Position numbers and translations under genes: made by a program
Shown here: piece by piece, positions 12,248 to 23,963 of the stretch
Position numbering within the stretch: the stretch's first letter is position 1
Layout of the letters: each line of letters opens with the position of its first letter
The notes under the pieces: generated by a model
Told to the model about the DNA's origin: nothing
Databases searched by the model: none
The model's input: the letters and a program-made list of their open reading frames with translations, nothing else
Source: Cylindrobasidium torrendii FP15055 ss-10
Lineage: Eukaryota; Basidiomycota; Agaricomycetes; Agaricales; Physalacriaceae
Assembly (NCBI GenBank): GCA_000934385.1
Contig: KN880456.1
Span: 62,001 to 126,000, forward strand
Direction: 5' to 3'
DNA length: 64,000 bases

Positions 12248-13451
12248 CTACAGCTTCGTGGCCGGCGCAATTGCTTGAGCAACGTATCTCGAACCGCCGT
12301 CCAGCAGGATGTGGGTGCCAGTGATGTGTGAGGAGGCTGGTGAAGACAAAAAGATCGCTAGACCAGCGATGTCTTGGGGGTGTCCGAAGCGCCCTGTAGG
12401 TTGTTGGTCGTTGAACCCGCTGGCACCACGCTGGTCGATGCCCCAAGCAGTCATCTTGCTGGGGAAAAGGCCTGGCATGATTGCGTTTACACTGTCAGTT
12501 GCATGGTGAGTAGGATGGCAAGTGTAGGGCGGACAGGACGGACGTTACGTGCTGAGATGCGAGCTTCACGGCCAGAGAAGAAGTGAGGTGGTTGACGGCG
12601 GCCTTGCTGGGTTGATCTGCGAGAGGTTAGAATGTGGGGTCCGATGGATTACAGCTCACGCACAACTCCAAGTCCCCGACCCTTCTGGGCTGAGTGGACC
12701 TTCAGACTGCGGCTCGACGGACGCGGTGGAGGAGATGTTGATGACACGGCCAGGGTCGAAGGATGTCGCATCTTTGATGAGAAGGTCGGTCAGGCTATTA
12801 GGAAGTGGTAAGTTAGGGAGTTGCATGTGGATATGGGGGACGCACCCAGCGGTCATGTAGAAAATGCTCTTCACGTTCACATTGAAGACATTGTCCCAGC
12901 CCTTCTCCTCCGGAAAGTCATTATACGGGGCTCCCCAAGTGATTCCTGAGTTGTTGACGAGGACGTGAAGCTTGGATTCCTGCTTCTTGAACGCAGCGAC
13001 AATGGCGTCGCAGCCAGCCTTGCTCTACGAAACATGAGCAACTGAGTATAACCTGTCTCTTCGAACGCACCGCAACATTTCCAACGATGTATTTCACGGG
13101 ATAGGCGGAGCTCTTTGAGATGTCTGCAGCGGCCTAGTTGGATCAGTAAATGTACCCACGCAGAAGTGCGAGACGCACCTCCTGCAGCTGCTTCTCCTTC
13201 CTCGCCGCGATATACACCTTTGCGCCGTTCTGAGCAAATCCTGCGGCCATCATCTTCCCAATGCCCGAGCCACCGCCCGTGACGAGCACTGGACGCTATT
13301 GAGCATCTTCCTGCCTTACAACATTCAGTGTTGCTCACCAATCTTGTCCCGGACATTGTAGAGCGAAGAGATAGTTAAATCTGCAGGCGGAAAGCGTAAG
13401 AAGAACGCTCGTTCAATTGCACGTTTGGTGCTTACCAGGCGTCGAAGTCAT
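12248..13451 (-). CDS. Short-chain dehydrogenase/reductase (classical SDR)
   Basis: NAD(P)(H)-dependent oxidoreductase with a Rossmann fold. The short first exon (MTSTPG) is followed by several short exons. Visible: nucleotide motif [16 protein letters not shown], structural NNSGITWG, catalytic Ser in INISSTAS, catalytic Tyr/Lys in [12 protein letters not shown], and the post-catalytic [16 protein letters not shown]. The C-terminus [20 protein letters not shown] is typical of SDRs related to 3-oxoacyl-ACP reductases and sorbose/gluconate dehydrogenases. Introns at the SYQPSK and HVTVNA junctions are needed to keep frame. A long insertion ([18 protein letters not shown]) sits between Ser and Tyr. 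Substrate unknown. Confidence 0.88.
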
Positions 13452-13872
13452 GGTTAGATGGAAACCTGAAAGAGTCCGCTGCTTTTACCCCACACATCGG
13501 CTATTGATAAGACCGGTAGCCCGGCTCGCCATCATCCCCCCAGATGCCACGGAAAGAGTGAGAAACCGCAGAGCCGTGGGCCAGCGTGGGCCGTACTTTG
13601 GTCGTGCATTTTGGCACCAGAACTGAAGAAAGCAAGTCGTTGTTTGGGGCGGCCAGGCGGCGGCGATCAACAGGCTTTTGCCGAGTTGCCGCGAATGATT
13701 GGAACACGCTCCAGTCAATAAATCGTAAAACTATATAAGGACCTTACATATACTACCTATTGAGCAAGCTTGAATGTTCGTTGATGACCGCGAGGCCGTT
13801 GTAGGATAGGACCAGAACAATGACAATTATGCATGATCGAAATGACCGAGCCCATTGTTGTTGAGTCGTGTT

Positions 13873-13942
13873 GTTCAAGTTCGGCATCAGGTGATAGGGC
13901 GGTCACATATAAAAGGGCGTTTCGCAAATCGGCTTTTGATGG
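13873..13942 (+). repeat. Duplicated promoter block, copy 1 (of 2)
   Basis: This block, with GGCATCAGGTGA followed by a TATAAAAG element and then ATGG, recurs at 16028-16100 ahead of the tandem paralogue with scattered substitutions and small indels. It shows that the promoter was copied with the gene. Confidence 0.75.
13908..13915 (+). promoter_or_regulatory. TATA box of F-box-like gene 1
   Basis: TATAAAAG, 43 nt before the chosen ATG at 13951. The earlier in-frame ATG at 13939 would sit almost at the expected transcription start, which is why 13951 is preferred. Confidence 0.6.
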
Positions 13943-13950
13943 AATGCACC

Positions 13951-15580
13951 ATGTCTTTAACAACAACCCCCGTGAGTAATTCCAAAGTGTGGTCACCAGT
14001 TGATGCAAGGCTAAAACGACGTAGACTCCCGCTCTGATACAGAGGCTGCCTGTCGAGATATTGACCACTATTTTTGAGCTCGTTGTGTATGGTGGTGACT
14101 CCGACTCGACATCCACCTTCTTCCAGATTGGGGGACCTCTTCCAAGTCAGTTTCTACTTATGGCCGTCTGCAAGCACTGGAAGAAAATCTGTGCCTCGCT
14201 TCCCAGGTTGTGGGAAAATACCACCCTGAGTGTCATTTCCAAAGTTCACGTCCTCCGCCGCGGTGCGCCAGTATGGGATCAATTTGCACAAGCGTGCGAA
14301 AAAGCGTTAAAGGGGAGACATGGGCCATTGAGGCTAGAGATAGTGGACTGGCACATCAGCGACTGCTCATTCGAGATCAACAGACTTGTAAAGGTGACTG
14401 ACCACCGGTCGTTGGCAAATAGGGTTCTGGCGCTCGCGCTCGACGAGTCTCCCCGATGGCAGACATTCACGATGTGCGGATGGAAGCCTATTCTACCTCA
14501 ACACGTGGGCCCATGCATCCCATTGCTTGCTCTTCTGGATGTCAAAAGTCGACTATCTCGATTGCAAGACTTTGCGTTTTTCGATCTGTATCGATGGATG
14601 CCACAACTGCTGGAACCTCCGCCTGAGTGTGCAGACATCTTTTTGTCAGCACCGCGTCTTTCTTCGGCAATTTTTAATGCAGGAATCATTCCCTTTAATC
14701 TCCCCTGGGCCCAACTCACACAAGTCGTTCTGGACGCCTCGAGCTTTGGCACGTACCGAAAATTTGCGGGCTACTTTGACTTGGTCATGAGGCACACAAC
14801 GGCGACTACTGTTATGTGGCATAGTCCTTCGTATTTCATCGATGGTGACGACACTTTTCACAACATTCTTCCAATTGTGACAAACTCTCACGTCGTTGAC
14901 TTGCGAGTCCAAGCTCTCATCTTACCGCCCCTGCGTCTCCCCAACTTGACACGTTTGCGCTTCATTATCACCGACGTGCGGGATGGAATTCAAGGGAGCG
15001 CCTCATGTATTCTCTCATTGCTTGCAAACTCAGGCTGTCGTCTCGCGGACCTCACAATTGACCAACTTCCTCAGTACTACAAGGGCAGCATAGCCTCTTT
15101 TGCACCCTTCGTTCCATACCTCGATACCCTGCACACGCTCGTATGGAACGCACCGCTGGTGAATGACGCTGTTCTGGACAACCTCATCGACGGCCTCCGT
15201 GATATACTTACTGAGCCGACCAAGCTGCCCAGCCTCAGTACACTCGAAGTTAACATCAGTGAATCTCGTTATGGATATGTTCAGTACTGTTACTTCGACT
15301 CCCAGCACGCAGATGCTGTATGGGACATTGTGCGCACGCGGATGATAGGACAGGGACGTCGCAGGCTTTCCAAGTTCCATATCAATGTCGAGTGCGATCA
15401 AGATGACCCCATGGTGGTCAGTGTTGACGTATTCAAGAGCTCGCCAGCGGGAAAAAATATTCTGGCAGCTGGCGTTGATTTTAAGCTCGAGGAACCTGTT
15501 GGTGGTGAGCACGGTCAAGCCCTTTTCGCACATTCACTAACTAATCATCATTTTCTATTGTAGTTTGTGTCGTCTCGTGA
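13951..15580 (+). CDS. F-box-like protein, tandem copy 1
   Basis: Predicted substrate-recruiting F-box protein of the expanded Agaricomycete type. Exon 1 encodes MSLTTTP; after a 71-nt intron (13972-14042) the main exon begins RLPVEILTTIFELVVYGG, an F-box-like helix, followed by QFLLMAVCKHWKKICASLPRLW, the usual second half. The remaining roughly 430 aa are Leu-rich and irregular, as in F-box/LRR-like proteins (LPNLTRLRF, LSTLEVNI, TLHTLVWNA). A final intron (15505-15563) gives a short last exon ending at 15580. No signal peptide or membrane helix is visible. It is a clear paralogue of the next gene. An Skp1 partner is inferred from family knowledge. Confidence 0.78.
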
Positions 15581-16027
15581 AGTTGTTCGGGCAGATTCTG
15601 AGAAGCATGTTGTTACATAGCTCAATAGGATTCCTGTACATATTGCTGTGGCGGTATACATTTGAAGTTGTAATTGAAGCTGGCTACTCGCCCTCAGGAC
15701 CGAATCAATACTCTGAGTTGCCGCAAATGATGGGAACCAAAAACAAACTCAAATTGAGCAACCGTAAGGAGCTGTAAAACCCGGGAAGACGTCGGGTTTC
15801 AAAATATCTTTGATAAGTCATGTAAATCGGTGCTCGGCTCGAATTTCAGCCAGAGTGTAGCGTCCCACAACGACTCGATTAATAGTACTATAGATGTTCA
15901 TTCGGTGACCAAAGGGCCCTTTTAGTGCAGGACCACGACAACAAAGGTTCCTCGTACTGTACGCATGGTGTTCATGACCGTGCCGGAATGCCGGGGCTCA
16001 TGTCATTGAACTTCATTGATTCGCATT

Positions 16028-16100
16028 GTTCATGTTTGGCATCAGGTGACATGGCCATCACAACATATAAAAGGCCGTCTCGCTGATCAGTTCTTCATGG
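16028..16100 (+). repeat. Duplicated promoter block, copy 2
   Basis: This matches the block at 13873-13942: GGCATCAGGTGA, then TATAAAAG at 16066-16073, then ATGG at 16097. It stands at the equivalent position ahead of F-box-like gene 2. Confidence 0.75.
16066..16073 (+). promoter_or_regulatory. TATA box of F-box-like gene 2
   Basis: TATAAAAG, 52 nt before the ATG at 16118 and conserved in position with copy 1. Confidence 0.6.
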
Positions 16101-16117
16101 CAACTTCTTTCCACCCC

Positions 16118-17804
16118 ATGTCTTCGACAACAACCCTCGTGAGTAAATCCAAAGCGTGGTCCGGATTCATGCATAACTAAAACGGCGTAGACTTCCGCTT
16201 CTGCAGAGTTTCCTGTCGAGATATTGAGCACTATCTTCGAGTTCTTCGTGCATGGTGATGATCTCGACACCGCCTCTGTCTTCGAGCTCGGGGGACCTCA
16301 GCTTCCACATCAATTTCTGCTCATGGCTATCTGCCGAAAGTGGAAGTCAATCTGCATTTCGCTTCCGACGTTATGGAGCAATATCACCATGAGAGCCATC
16401 CCTAAAAATCTACATCTCCTCCCCGATTCGCCAAAATGGAACCTGTTTGTACAAGCGTGCGATAATGCACTCGGATGGGGGAAATCTTTGCCGTTGAAAC
16501 TCAAAATAGTGGATTGGCCCAACGAGGACAGTTTATACCGGATTAATAGACACGTGGAGGTAACGGACCACCTATCGTTGGCGAATAGGGTTCTCTTACT
16601 TACGGTCGACCGCTGTGAACGGTGGCAAACATTCACGATGTGCGGATGGAGCTCGTCCTGGCCGGGGCAAAGAAGCGCATACATTCCATTGCGTGCTCTT
16701 CTAGATGTCAAAGGTCGAATTCCTCAGTTGCAAGCCTTTGCGTTCTCTTGCTTGTTTTGGGACTCGAAGTTACCACCGTTGCCTCGTGTACTCCCGGCTG
16801 GGTGTACAAACATCTTTCTGTCAGCGCCACGTCTTTCTTCGGCCACTTTGGATGCAGGAGTTACTCCCTTTAATCTCCCTTGGGCACAACTTAAAGAAAT
16901 CGCTCTGGACGCCGACTTGGGCTTTGGCACGTACCAACACTTCACCACGTACTTCAACACTGTTATGGGACAGACAAAGGCGTCTTCTGTTTGCTGGAAC
17001 ACTGATCAATCGTATCTGTTTATCAATCACGCCGGGGTCAACATTCACGGCACTCCTCCGGGGGTGCGAAATCATCATGTCGTTGATTTTCGAATCAAGG
17101 GTCTCACCTTTCCTCCCTTGCTCCTCCCCAAGTTAACAAGCCTTCGCTTCATGGTCACTGACCCCGACCGGGCCTCAATCCTCGGAAGTGTCCCATTTGT
17201 TCTTCCATTGCTTGGAAACTCAGGCTGTCGTCTGGTGAATCTCACGGTTGACCAGCTTTCCGGACGCAACATAAGCAACATAACCTCCATCTCTCCTCTC
17301 TTTCCATACCTGGAACACCTGCGCACGCTCGTCTGGAACACATCGCTGCTGACCGAAATTGTCTTGGACGACCTCATTTACAGCCTCCATGATATCCTTA
17401 CAAGCACGCCGACCAAGCTACCCACACTCAGCACACTTGAACTTAACATCAAGGAATCTCATTTTGGATCTGCCCAGTCATTTTACTTTGACCATCTGCA
17501 CGCAGAGGCTGTGTGGGACATGGCGCAGGCGAGGATGATAGGACAGGGACATGACGGACTCGCTAAATTTTATATCAATGTCCACCCGTGGCCCAACCAA
17601 ACTGAGCCCATGAAAGTCGTTGTGGGTCCATTCAAGGATTCAAGAGCGGGAAAGGATATTCTGGCAGCCGGTGTTGATTTCAGGTTCAACGGCAAGAGGT
17701 GAGCACGGTCCAATCATTTTCGCATATTCTCTTGCTGACTATCATTTTCTAGGTTAGATCACGAAGATTGGGGTACCGAAGGATCCTGGATTATTGACGG
17801 ATAG
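16118..17804 (+). CDS. F-box-like protein, tandem copy 2
   Basis: Paralogue of the preceding gene in the same orientation. Exon 1 encodes MSSTTTL and the main exon carries FPVEILSTIFEFFVHG then HQFLLMAICRKWKSICISLP. The whole length matches copy 1, including TVDQLSGRNISN against copy 1 TIDQLPQYYKGS, and RMIGQGHDGLAKFYINV against RMIGQGRRRLSKFHINV. The last intron (17699-17752) leads to LDHEDWGTEGSWIIDG and a stop at 17802-17804, so the two copies differ at the C-terminus. Frame is kept only if intron 1 ends at 16208, two bases past the acceptor used in copy 1. It converges on the MYND gene, 80 bp away. Confidence 0.78.
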
Positions 17805-17883
17805 CTTTTATTTTTTACATTTGTTTATGTACGCATATATCTCAAGTTGATGTTGACTACCCATCCCCATGTGCGAATCAACG

Positions 17884-20060
17884 CTAGTAGCGTTTATAAA
17901 TTCGAGAGAGCGTAGCGAGACTCAAATCCTTCGGCGGCGGGCCCACTCTATTCACCAAGCGCCGCCATTTTGGATCGTACGCCCCGATGGTCGCGTGTGT
18001 CTGGCTATGCACACCTGCGATGCTCGTCAACCGATCTGACTCGAAATGTGAAGAACAAAGACGCACTCATGTTGATGAACGCTTGCACGCTAGTCCCAAA
18101 CATCATATCCAAGCACGGATTCATTCCCTCCTTGACGTTGTCGAAAATCTCCTTGATGAATGCTGGACCACCACCGTCTTCGAGCATCATGAAGTACTCG
18201 ATCTCCCGATAAATTGACGCAATGGGAAACACACCCATGCTAATGATATGATAGTTATCGAGCGGATCCTTGGCGAGCGCGGGCGGGGTGCGCCCAATCT
18301 CTTTGACAACGATATGTGTGCGCCCACGCGAGGGATCACTGTGGATTCCCAGCGCGTGAACCAGACACTCCTTATTGCACGGTTGGTTCGAGTCCCGCCA
18401 TTTGATCCAGTCGAGCGCAAGTTTGGTTTCCTCTTTGGATCCAGCTGCTTCAGCGATTTTGAGTGCCATTGAGCGTTCCCTGCAGCGATAGTCAGCACGG
18501 GAAGATGCAATGAATAGGCGGAGCGCGCACTTGCACAGCGATCTAATCGAAACGAAAAGTCAGGTCAGTGGAAGCAGCAATGGCGGTCACCAATGTACTT
18601 GTGATCCGGCCAGTGGGATTTCTGGCATTCTTTGGAGCTGCGAGAAACTCTGAGTTCTGTATCCACACAGAAAATGTGTTCGCATACCAGTATTGAACGT
18701 ACTGACAACCGGCACACCGGGATAGCTTGACGATTGGCTCCCCGCGTTCGCATTTTCCACAGTGTGCGCGCTGTCTCTGTGATGATCTGTACGTGCTCAC
18801 TCTTTCAGCGAGCCACGTTTTACCGCCAAGTCCTACAAACACAGGGTCCGTCTTCGGGTCCATGTCTGTGGAAAACCACTGTTTGACGAAGTATTCCGGG
18901 ATTCGAACAGGATTCTTCTTGAACCAGGATATTAACCAATGTTCGCTGTACGCACTGATGAGCGCGGTATCCCGTGATGAAAGCAGACATACTGTGACTT
19001 TGCTTCATCGTGTTCGCCAAGACGCCTGAGAACGCGAGCGAGGTAGAGTCTGGAAGAAACCACAACAAGAAGCCCGTCGTATCCAGGAAGGTTTTTGCTG
19101 TTTGGGGCGCCGTCAAGTAGGAGATTTAGACACTTCTTCGCCTCCAGGTCGTCCGTCCGAGAGCGGGCGAGTGCGGCAACGTACTGCGAGTACAAACCTC
19201 TGGCGGTCGAAAGATTGAGAACGAGACAGCGAGATATGGGTGCAAAGGTCTCACGGATTATCGACCCATTGAACTCGCTTTTCACCAGGTTGCTGCGAAC
19301 GGGGATGGTCCTTCCTGAATTTCTCAACCGCCGCAAGGCTGAGTTTGATAATGCGAAGGGCCTCATGCGGGCGATCCATTTCTGGAGATCTAGCGTCCGA
19401 GCATCTTGAGTTACATGCCACCAGATCGAGCAATCATGGGAAGACCACTTACAGGTAATGCGACGCGAGTTTATGGCGACTGATTAGCACCTAGAGAACA
19501 ACGATCATGTTCGAGCCAAAAGGCGAGGAGAAATGTGCCTGCCATGACATGTAGAGCATGTATCATTGTGAACCCCTTTTGGTGAGGCAAAATGTGATGG
19601 CATGAGCGCAGTTGAACCTCTGGAGCCTCAAGCAAGGCGCAAATGAAGCGCTCAAGAGCCCAGATGACCGAAGGATATATCTCTGGGGGCACTGCAAACT
19701 GATCAGAGTCAAGAGCGCCTCGCAGCTTCACGTACATACCATCTTCAATGCGACAGAAATAGGAGAAGCGAAAAAGTTCGCTAAACATCAGGTTGTGCGC
19801 CATAGCGGGATGAAGCATCCCTATCGGGTTCCCGCTTTGGTCCATTCCAAGGCAATCATGTGGGTCTGGCTCTTTCATTGCTTGAAGAGCTGCAGTGCTC
19901 GCATTTTAAAAAGAGGCGAAAGAATATATGTCTGGATGTTCCTACCTCGACGCGCTTGCTTCTCTACGACGGCATAGTCGGGCATTTTAAAGGAGCTGCC
20001 AAGGTCGACCCCTTCGGTCAGGAAAGGACGAAATGTGCGCTCAGGCTGAGTAGACGACAT
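17884..20060 (-). CDS. TPR-like/MYND zinc-finger protein
   Basis: Predicted scaffold protein with helical TPR-like repeats and one MYND finger, of the kind common in Agaricomycetes. Visible: start MSSTQPERTFRPF; helical repeats around MDRPHEALRIIKLSLAAVEKF and YLARVLRRLGEHDEAKSQ; MYND finger HCGKCERGEPIVKLSRCAGC continuing QYVQYCSKECQKSHWPDHK and SLCK, with all Cys/His ligands. The YC is recreated by splicing out GTATGC...CGCAG. A final 52-nt intron joins AFINM to SVHSQTHATIGAYDP. Two points are unresolved: the joins near 19440-19500 and a frame change near 19251-19366. MYND fingers usually bind proline-rich partners; a methyltransferase (SET) role is not supported. Confidence 0.78.
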
Positions 20061-20408
20061 GGTGGTTTCCGTTCAAGTTTGATCCAGTGATCGCAGCTGC
20101 GTAGATTGCTCAAGGTCATTAGCGCTTCACAGGGAATGTCAACCCGAGAATGGGATGCTTGGAATAATTCTCTCTACTACTCTTCTCAATATCGCCTGTA
20201 ACGCTCTCGAGGACCTGCGTAGAGCAGAATTCCTGTCACCTGATCGAATTTACCCCCAGGTAGGCATGTCGCGATCGCGTGCTCGTCATCTCTTGACTTT
20301 GGACACCCACCATCTCACATTTTCGCGTTTTTTATGACCTGGACCTTACAAACCTAATACTCGCTTAATATCACTCACACGACCGCGTTAATTGACCTCC
20401 TCACCGCC
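20061..20408. promoter_or_regulatory. Divergent intergenic region, MYND / coiled-coil genes
   Basis: This 348-bp spacer between two divergent starts should hold both promoters. No clear TATA box or named element was found. Confidence 0.35.
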
Positions 20409-22047
20409 ATGTCGACCATCTTCTCTTCGCCTTCTCTCCGTGATACCGCTTCCTTTAAACCGCCTTCGTACGACGCCCAAGACGCCGAACGCACTGTTGA
20501 ATTCGCCTTGGCTGTTGCTGGAGAACGCAAGAAGGTTGTCGACGCCCTCGCCGCGCGCGACGCCGCCGTGCGCCGACTCGCCGATGTCTGTGATTCGCTT
20601 CGCGAGAAAATCGACATCATCGAACGTCTCAAAGGCGACCCCTACGAGAAAGACACTCAGCTTGCCAGCCGCGAGGCCGAACTCTCGCTCACCCAAAGCC
20701 AACTCGCCTCGGCGCACGCCGAGCTCTCAGAACGCCAGGCCGAACTGGGACGCGCCCAGGACCAGCTACGCGAGCTTAAAGAAACGATCACGGGACTCAA
20801 ACTCGATGCGGCCGCGCAAGAGGAAACCATCCGTGGCCTCAGAGAGGAACTGAAGGATCGCCAGGCCCCGTTTGAGGTGCGTGACTTCCTATGCAACACG
20901 TCCTGTACTTACTCAAAAACAGAATACGACATGTCTCGATGCGCCCTTTGCTCTCCGGGATCTTACCACGTCGTCTTCTACCCTTGTACCGCCACCCTTT
21001 TCCCGTAACTCCTCTGCGATGTCTGTCTCCTCCGTGACCACCGAGAATCACAGCGTTCGACCTGCTATTAAGCAAAACAGCGATGACCTTGACTATGCAG
21101 TACGTCGACCTTGCGCCTCTTTGATCTCCTTGTCGACTACTAGCGCTAGATCACTCGTATAAACCATCAACCTACGCCTGAAGCCGAGTACACCATTCTG
21201 CAGCGGAACAAACTACTTGGCGACCTTCCTTTGCCCCCTGGAGTCCCTGAAGATACCCTTCGACCCATCGTGCTGCCCCCATCCTTGACATTCCACGACC
21301 TGATCTCCTCGTCTCCCGTGGGTTACTAGGTCTTCTGTCTTAAGCCGCTTGCTGATATTTGACTAGTCCTTGCGTGGCCTGTGAGCGTGATGTTCGATTC
21401 GATGATACACGGGACTGACCACCACCAGGCTGTCGAATTACAAGGTTCTTCAGCAACTCACAACGTCCTGGTGTCCGGACCGTGAAGAGCATGGTTATAT
21501 GCTTATTCCTGCCTTCAAATGCACGACGAACCCTCGTGTTACCACCGCACATCGCTGGACGTCGGTCGACGTGATGGCTAGGATGAACAAACCCACAGGT
21601 CCGCCTCCGGTCCTATATAGATTGCTGGGGACTGACGCGCTGCACAGAATGCTTCTACAACCGCGATGGAACTTGGTACTACGCTGGCGTATACATGCCG
21701 TTCCGTCTTGACGATCTGACCATCAAGGAGTGGGAGGTGTTGTCGAATGAGGTGTGTTTTCATCGACCATGCTCGTGAGGTCGCCGTTCTTACCTTTCTG
21801 GTTCATAGACTATCCAGTCTATCATCAAAGAGACGTTATCCGCAAGGAAGAACATCTCGCCGCAGAATGTCTACGAGGTCTCTCAATTGTACGCCGCCGG
21901 CGCGCTCAAGGTGGCGTGCATTGGCATGCAGTGCGTTGGATTCAACCGCTCGGTCTATGATGCGGTCTTGCAGCAAGCGGATAGGACTTGTGCCGGCGCT
22001 GATGGGAACCTGAGCGACGCGATGAACGGTATGAAGCTGGGAAGGTA
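20409..22047 (+). CDS. Coiled-coil protein with DUF6697-like C-terminal domain
   Basis: Two-part protein of unknown function. Exon 1 (20409 to about 20874) encodes MSTIFSSPSLRDTASFKPPS then about 120 residues of heptad-like coiled coil rich in Ala, Glu, Arg and Leu (AELSERQAELGRAQDQLREL). Later exons give a Ser-rich linker, EYTILQRNKLLGDLPLPPGV, then a globular domain: RWTSVDVMARMNKPT, ECFYNRDGTWYYAGVYM, TIKEWEVLS and ALKVACIGMQCVGFNRSVY. The FYNRDGTWYYAGVY pattern is what I recall of the basidiomycete DUF6697 family. The join between about 21310 and 21431 is uncertain; the rest splices at good GT/AG sites. The stop is at 22045-22047. Confidence 0.7.
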
Positions 22048-23963
22048 GATCTTCCTCAACGATCTATGAGCCTGTGCTCGTTATGACTAGTGCGTACTTC
22101 CCTTGACGATTAGCCCATCAGCCTAGTATATATGGAGATATACTGTCGACTGTAGAGTATTATGATTGTCTGTAACATCTGTAGCCTAGCACATTTCTAT
22201 TCTAGAGCGATACCTTGACCTCAGAGCCCTTGTTCTCCAGTTGTGGTAGAAACGTCAACGGGGCTCGCCTTTCAATAGTCCCCGTCCGCAGCCTCTAGAA
22301 AGCGTGATTATGGAAAGTAGATTCACTTACTGCGTCAGGCGTTCCTAAAGGGTGCTCTACAAAGTACCTATCCTAGGTGAATACCTGCTTCTTTCGTCTA
22401 CACTTACTGCGTCAGGTGAAGTTTGAACGTGAACAAGCGCAGCAAGAAGGGACTGCTTGCTGTCGGGCTTCTACATCGAGAACTCGCTCAACATCCAACC
22501 GCAGTAATTACATATGGGCTTAAGTATATACTTTAATTTAGATGTAAGTGTGGATAGGTACTGCCATAACGCGGAGTTGAGCCTTGTATACACTGCAATG
22601 GCATACTTGTGGCATACTTTTTACTATTGGTGATAGAAGTTCAAGGATGTTACGTACATGTTATAGATCTTTGAGATATGTAGGACAGTTAAAGTACCTC
22701 TCAACTCGGTTGGAATTTCTATGAGAGCGACAGAAGATAACAATGCCCGCCTATGTCATGCTCGAAATGGAAATAATAACCTTCTTAAAATGGGATAATA
22801 TGTACGAGCCACGTGTTTAACTGAGTCACTAAAGCGCGGGGTGGATGAGGGTGAATTCACACGTAGATGGTATCGGTGCTGTGGGCTCCTCCGCAGGGAA
22901 CTTGTACGCGGCTTCTTGGTTGGAAGAATTACGGTGTCTCGGCCGATCTCGTGTGACAAACTCAGAAAACGTATTGAGTGAGCTGTGGGGATGTACAGAG
23001 GCAGTGTTGCTTTCCTGCAAGCATACTCTTTGAGATTGCATTAGCTTCAACGTATCCTTTGGCAGGGAAATCGATGCAAAGAGGGCAGTGCGGACTCGAT
23101 CGCCGATCACGGCGACTCTTGAGTGGCAGTCCAGTTCACCCACTCGCACTTTACTCATTACCGCGACAACTAGGGTTAAATGAGTATAAGATAGCTATAT
23201 AGCGGAAGTATTGGTCTTGTAGCGGACATCACGAATAGGGAAAGCTCCGCAATACTACAAATACTGCAGTGGTCCTAGTACTAAACGAGGCTGTACTTCT
23301 TCCCCCGCTTTCTTCCGGCTTCGGTGAGCTTTGAGAGCGGTCCCTTTCGACGAGTAGAAGCATATGCCCCGCCCATGCATTGGTGAAATAACCATCCGAG
23401 TTCGAGAAAAACAGCTTTCGAAGCGTACTAGTGATTTGGTGGAATAACGCCAAAAACACCCGGAATCCCCGGCCGTAGTGAGTACTTGCCAAAATGGGAT
23501 TTCTCGATCATCCTATGCACACCTGATCCACAAGTTCTCCAATCTTGCGGTGTGGATCGCGCTCAGAAGCAGAGTGATTCCTTGGAACGTTGTGGGTGGT
23601 TTGTGTCTCGGTACACGATGAGATGTACTATGAAATGTAAGCTTCTCGAACAACAGCTACAGCCACGTCCTCCTTGACTGCGTGCAGTGATCAGAAAAGG
23701 GCTCTCGTCCCATTCGACTGACTCAGTCAATTCCCATGCCTTCGGATCGTATAACCTATATACAGGCCTTAGTTTCCTTCCAATTGGCATAAGCGAGGAC
23801 CCCAAAAGTCCTCATGGGAAGTATAAGACAACGCACTGCTCAAGATGGTCACTTCTACTAGCCAGGCTGCCACCAAATATTGACCCATTTACGTGCGTCG
23901 CATCCTTCAACCTTTATATCTGCCCTCTCTTACTCATGACTAGACTAGTGTATACAATCGAGT
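22048..23963. other. Gene-free spacer, about 1.9 kb
   Basis: AT-richer than its flanks, with only short unrelated frames. I see no gene, RNA or complete repeat. The sequence CACTTACTGCGTCAGG occurs at about 22325 and 22404 as a short imperfect direct repeat. Confidence 0.45.

Noticed and set aside
11523..12446. 307-codon minus-strand frame over the hypothetical gene and SDR end
   Set aside because: It is a Ser-rich shadow crossing two convergent genes that have spliced, protein-like products.
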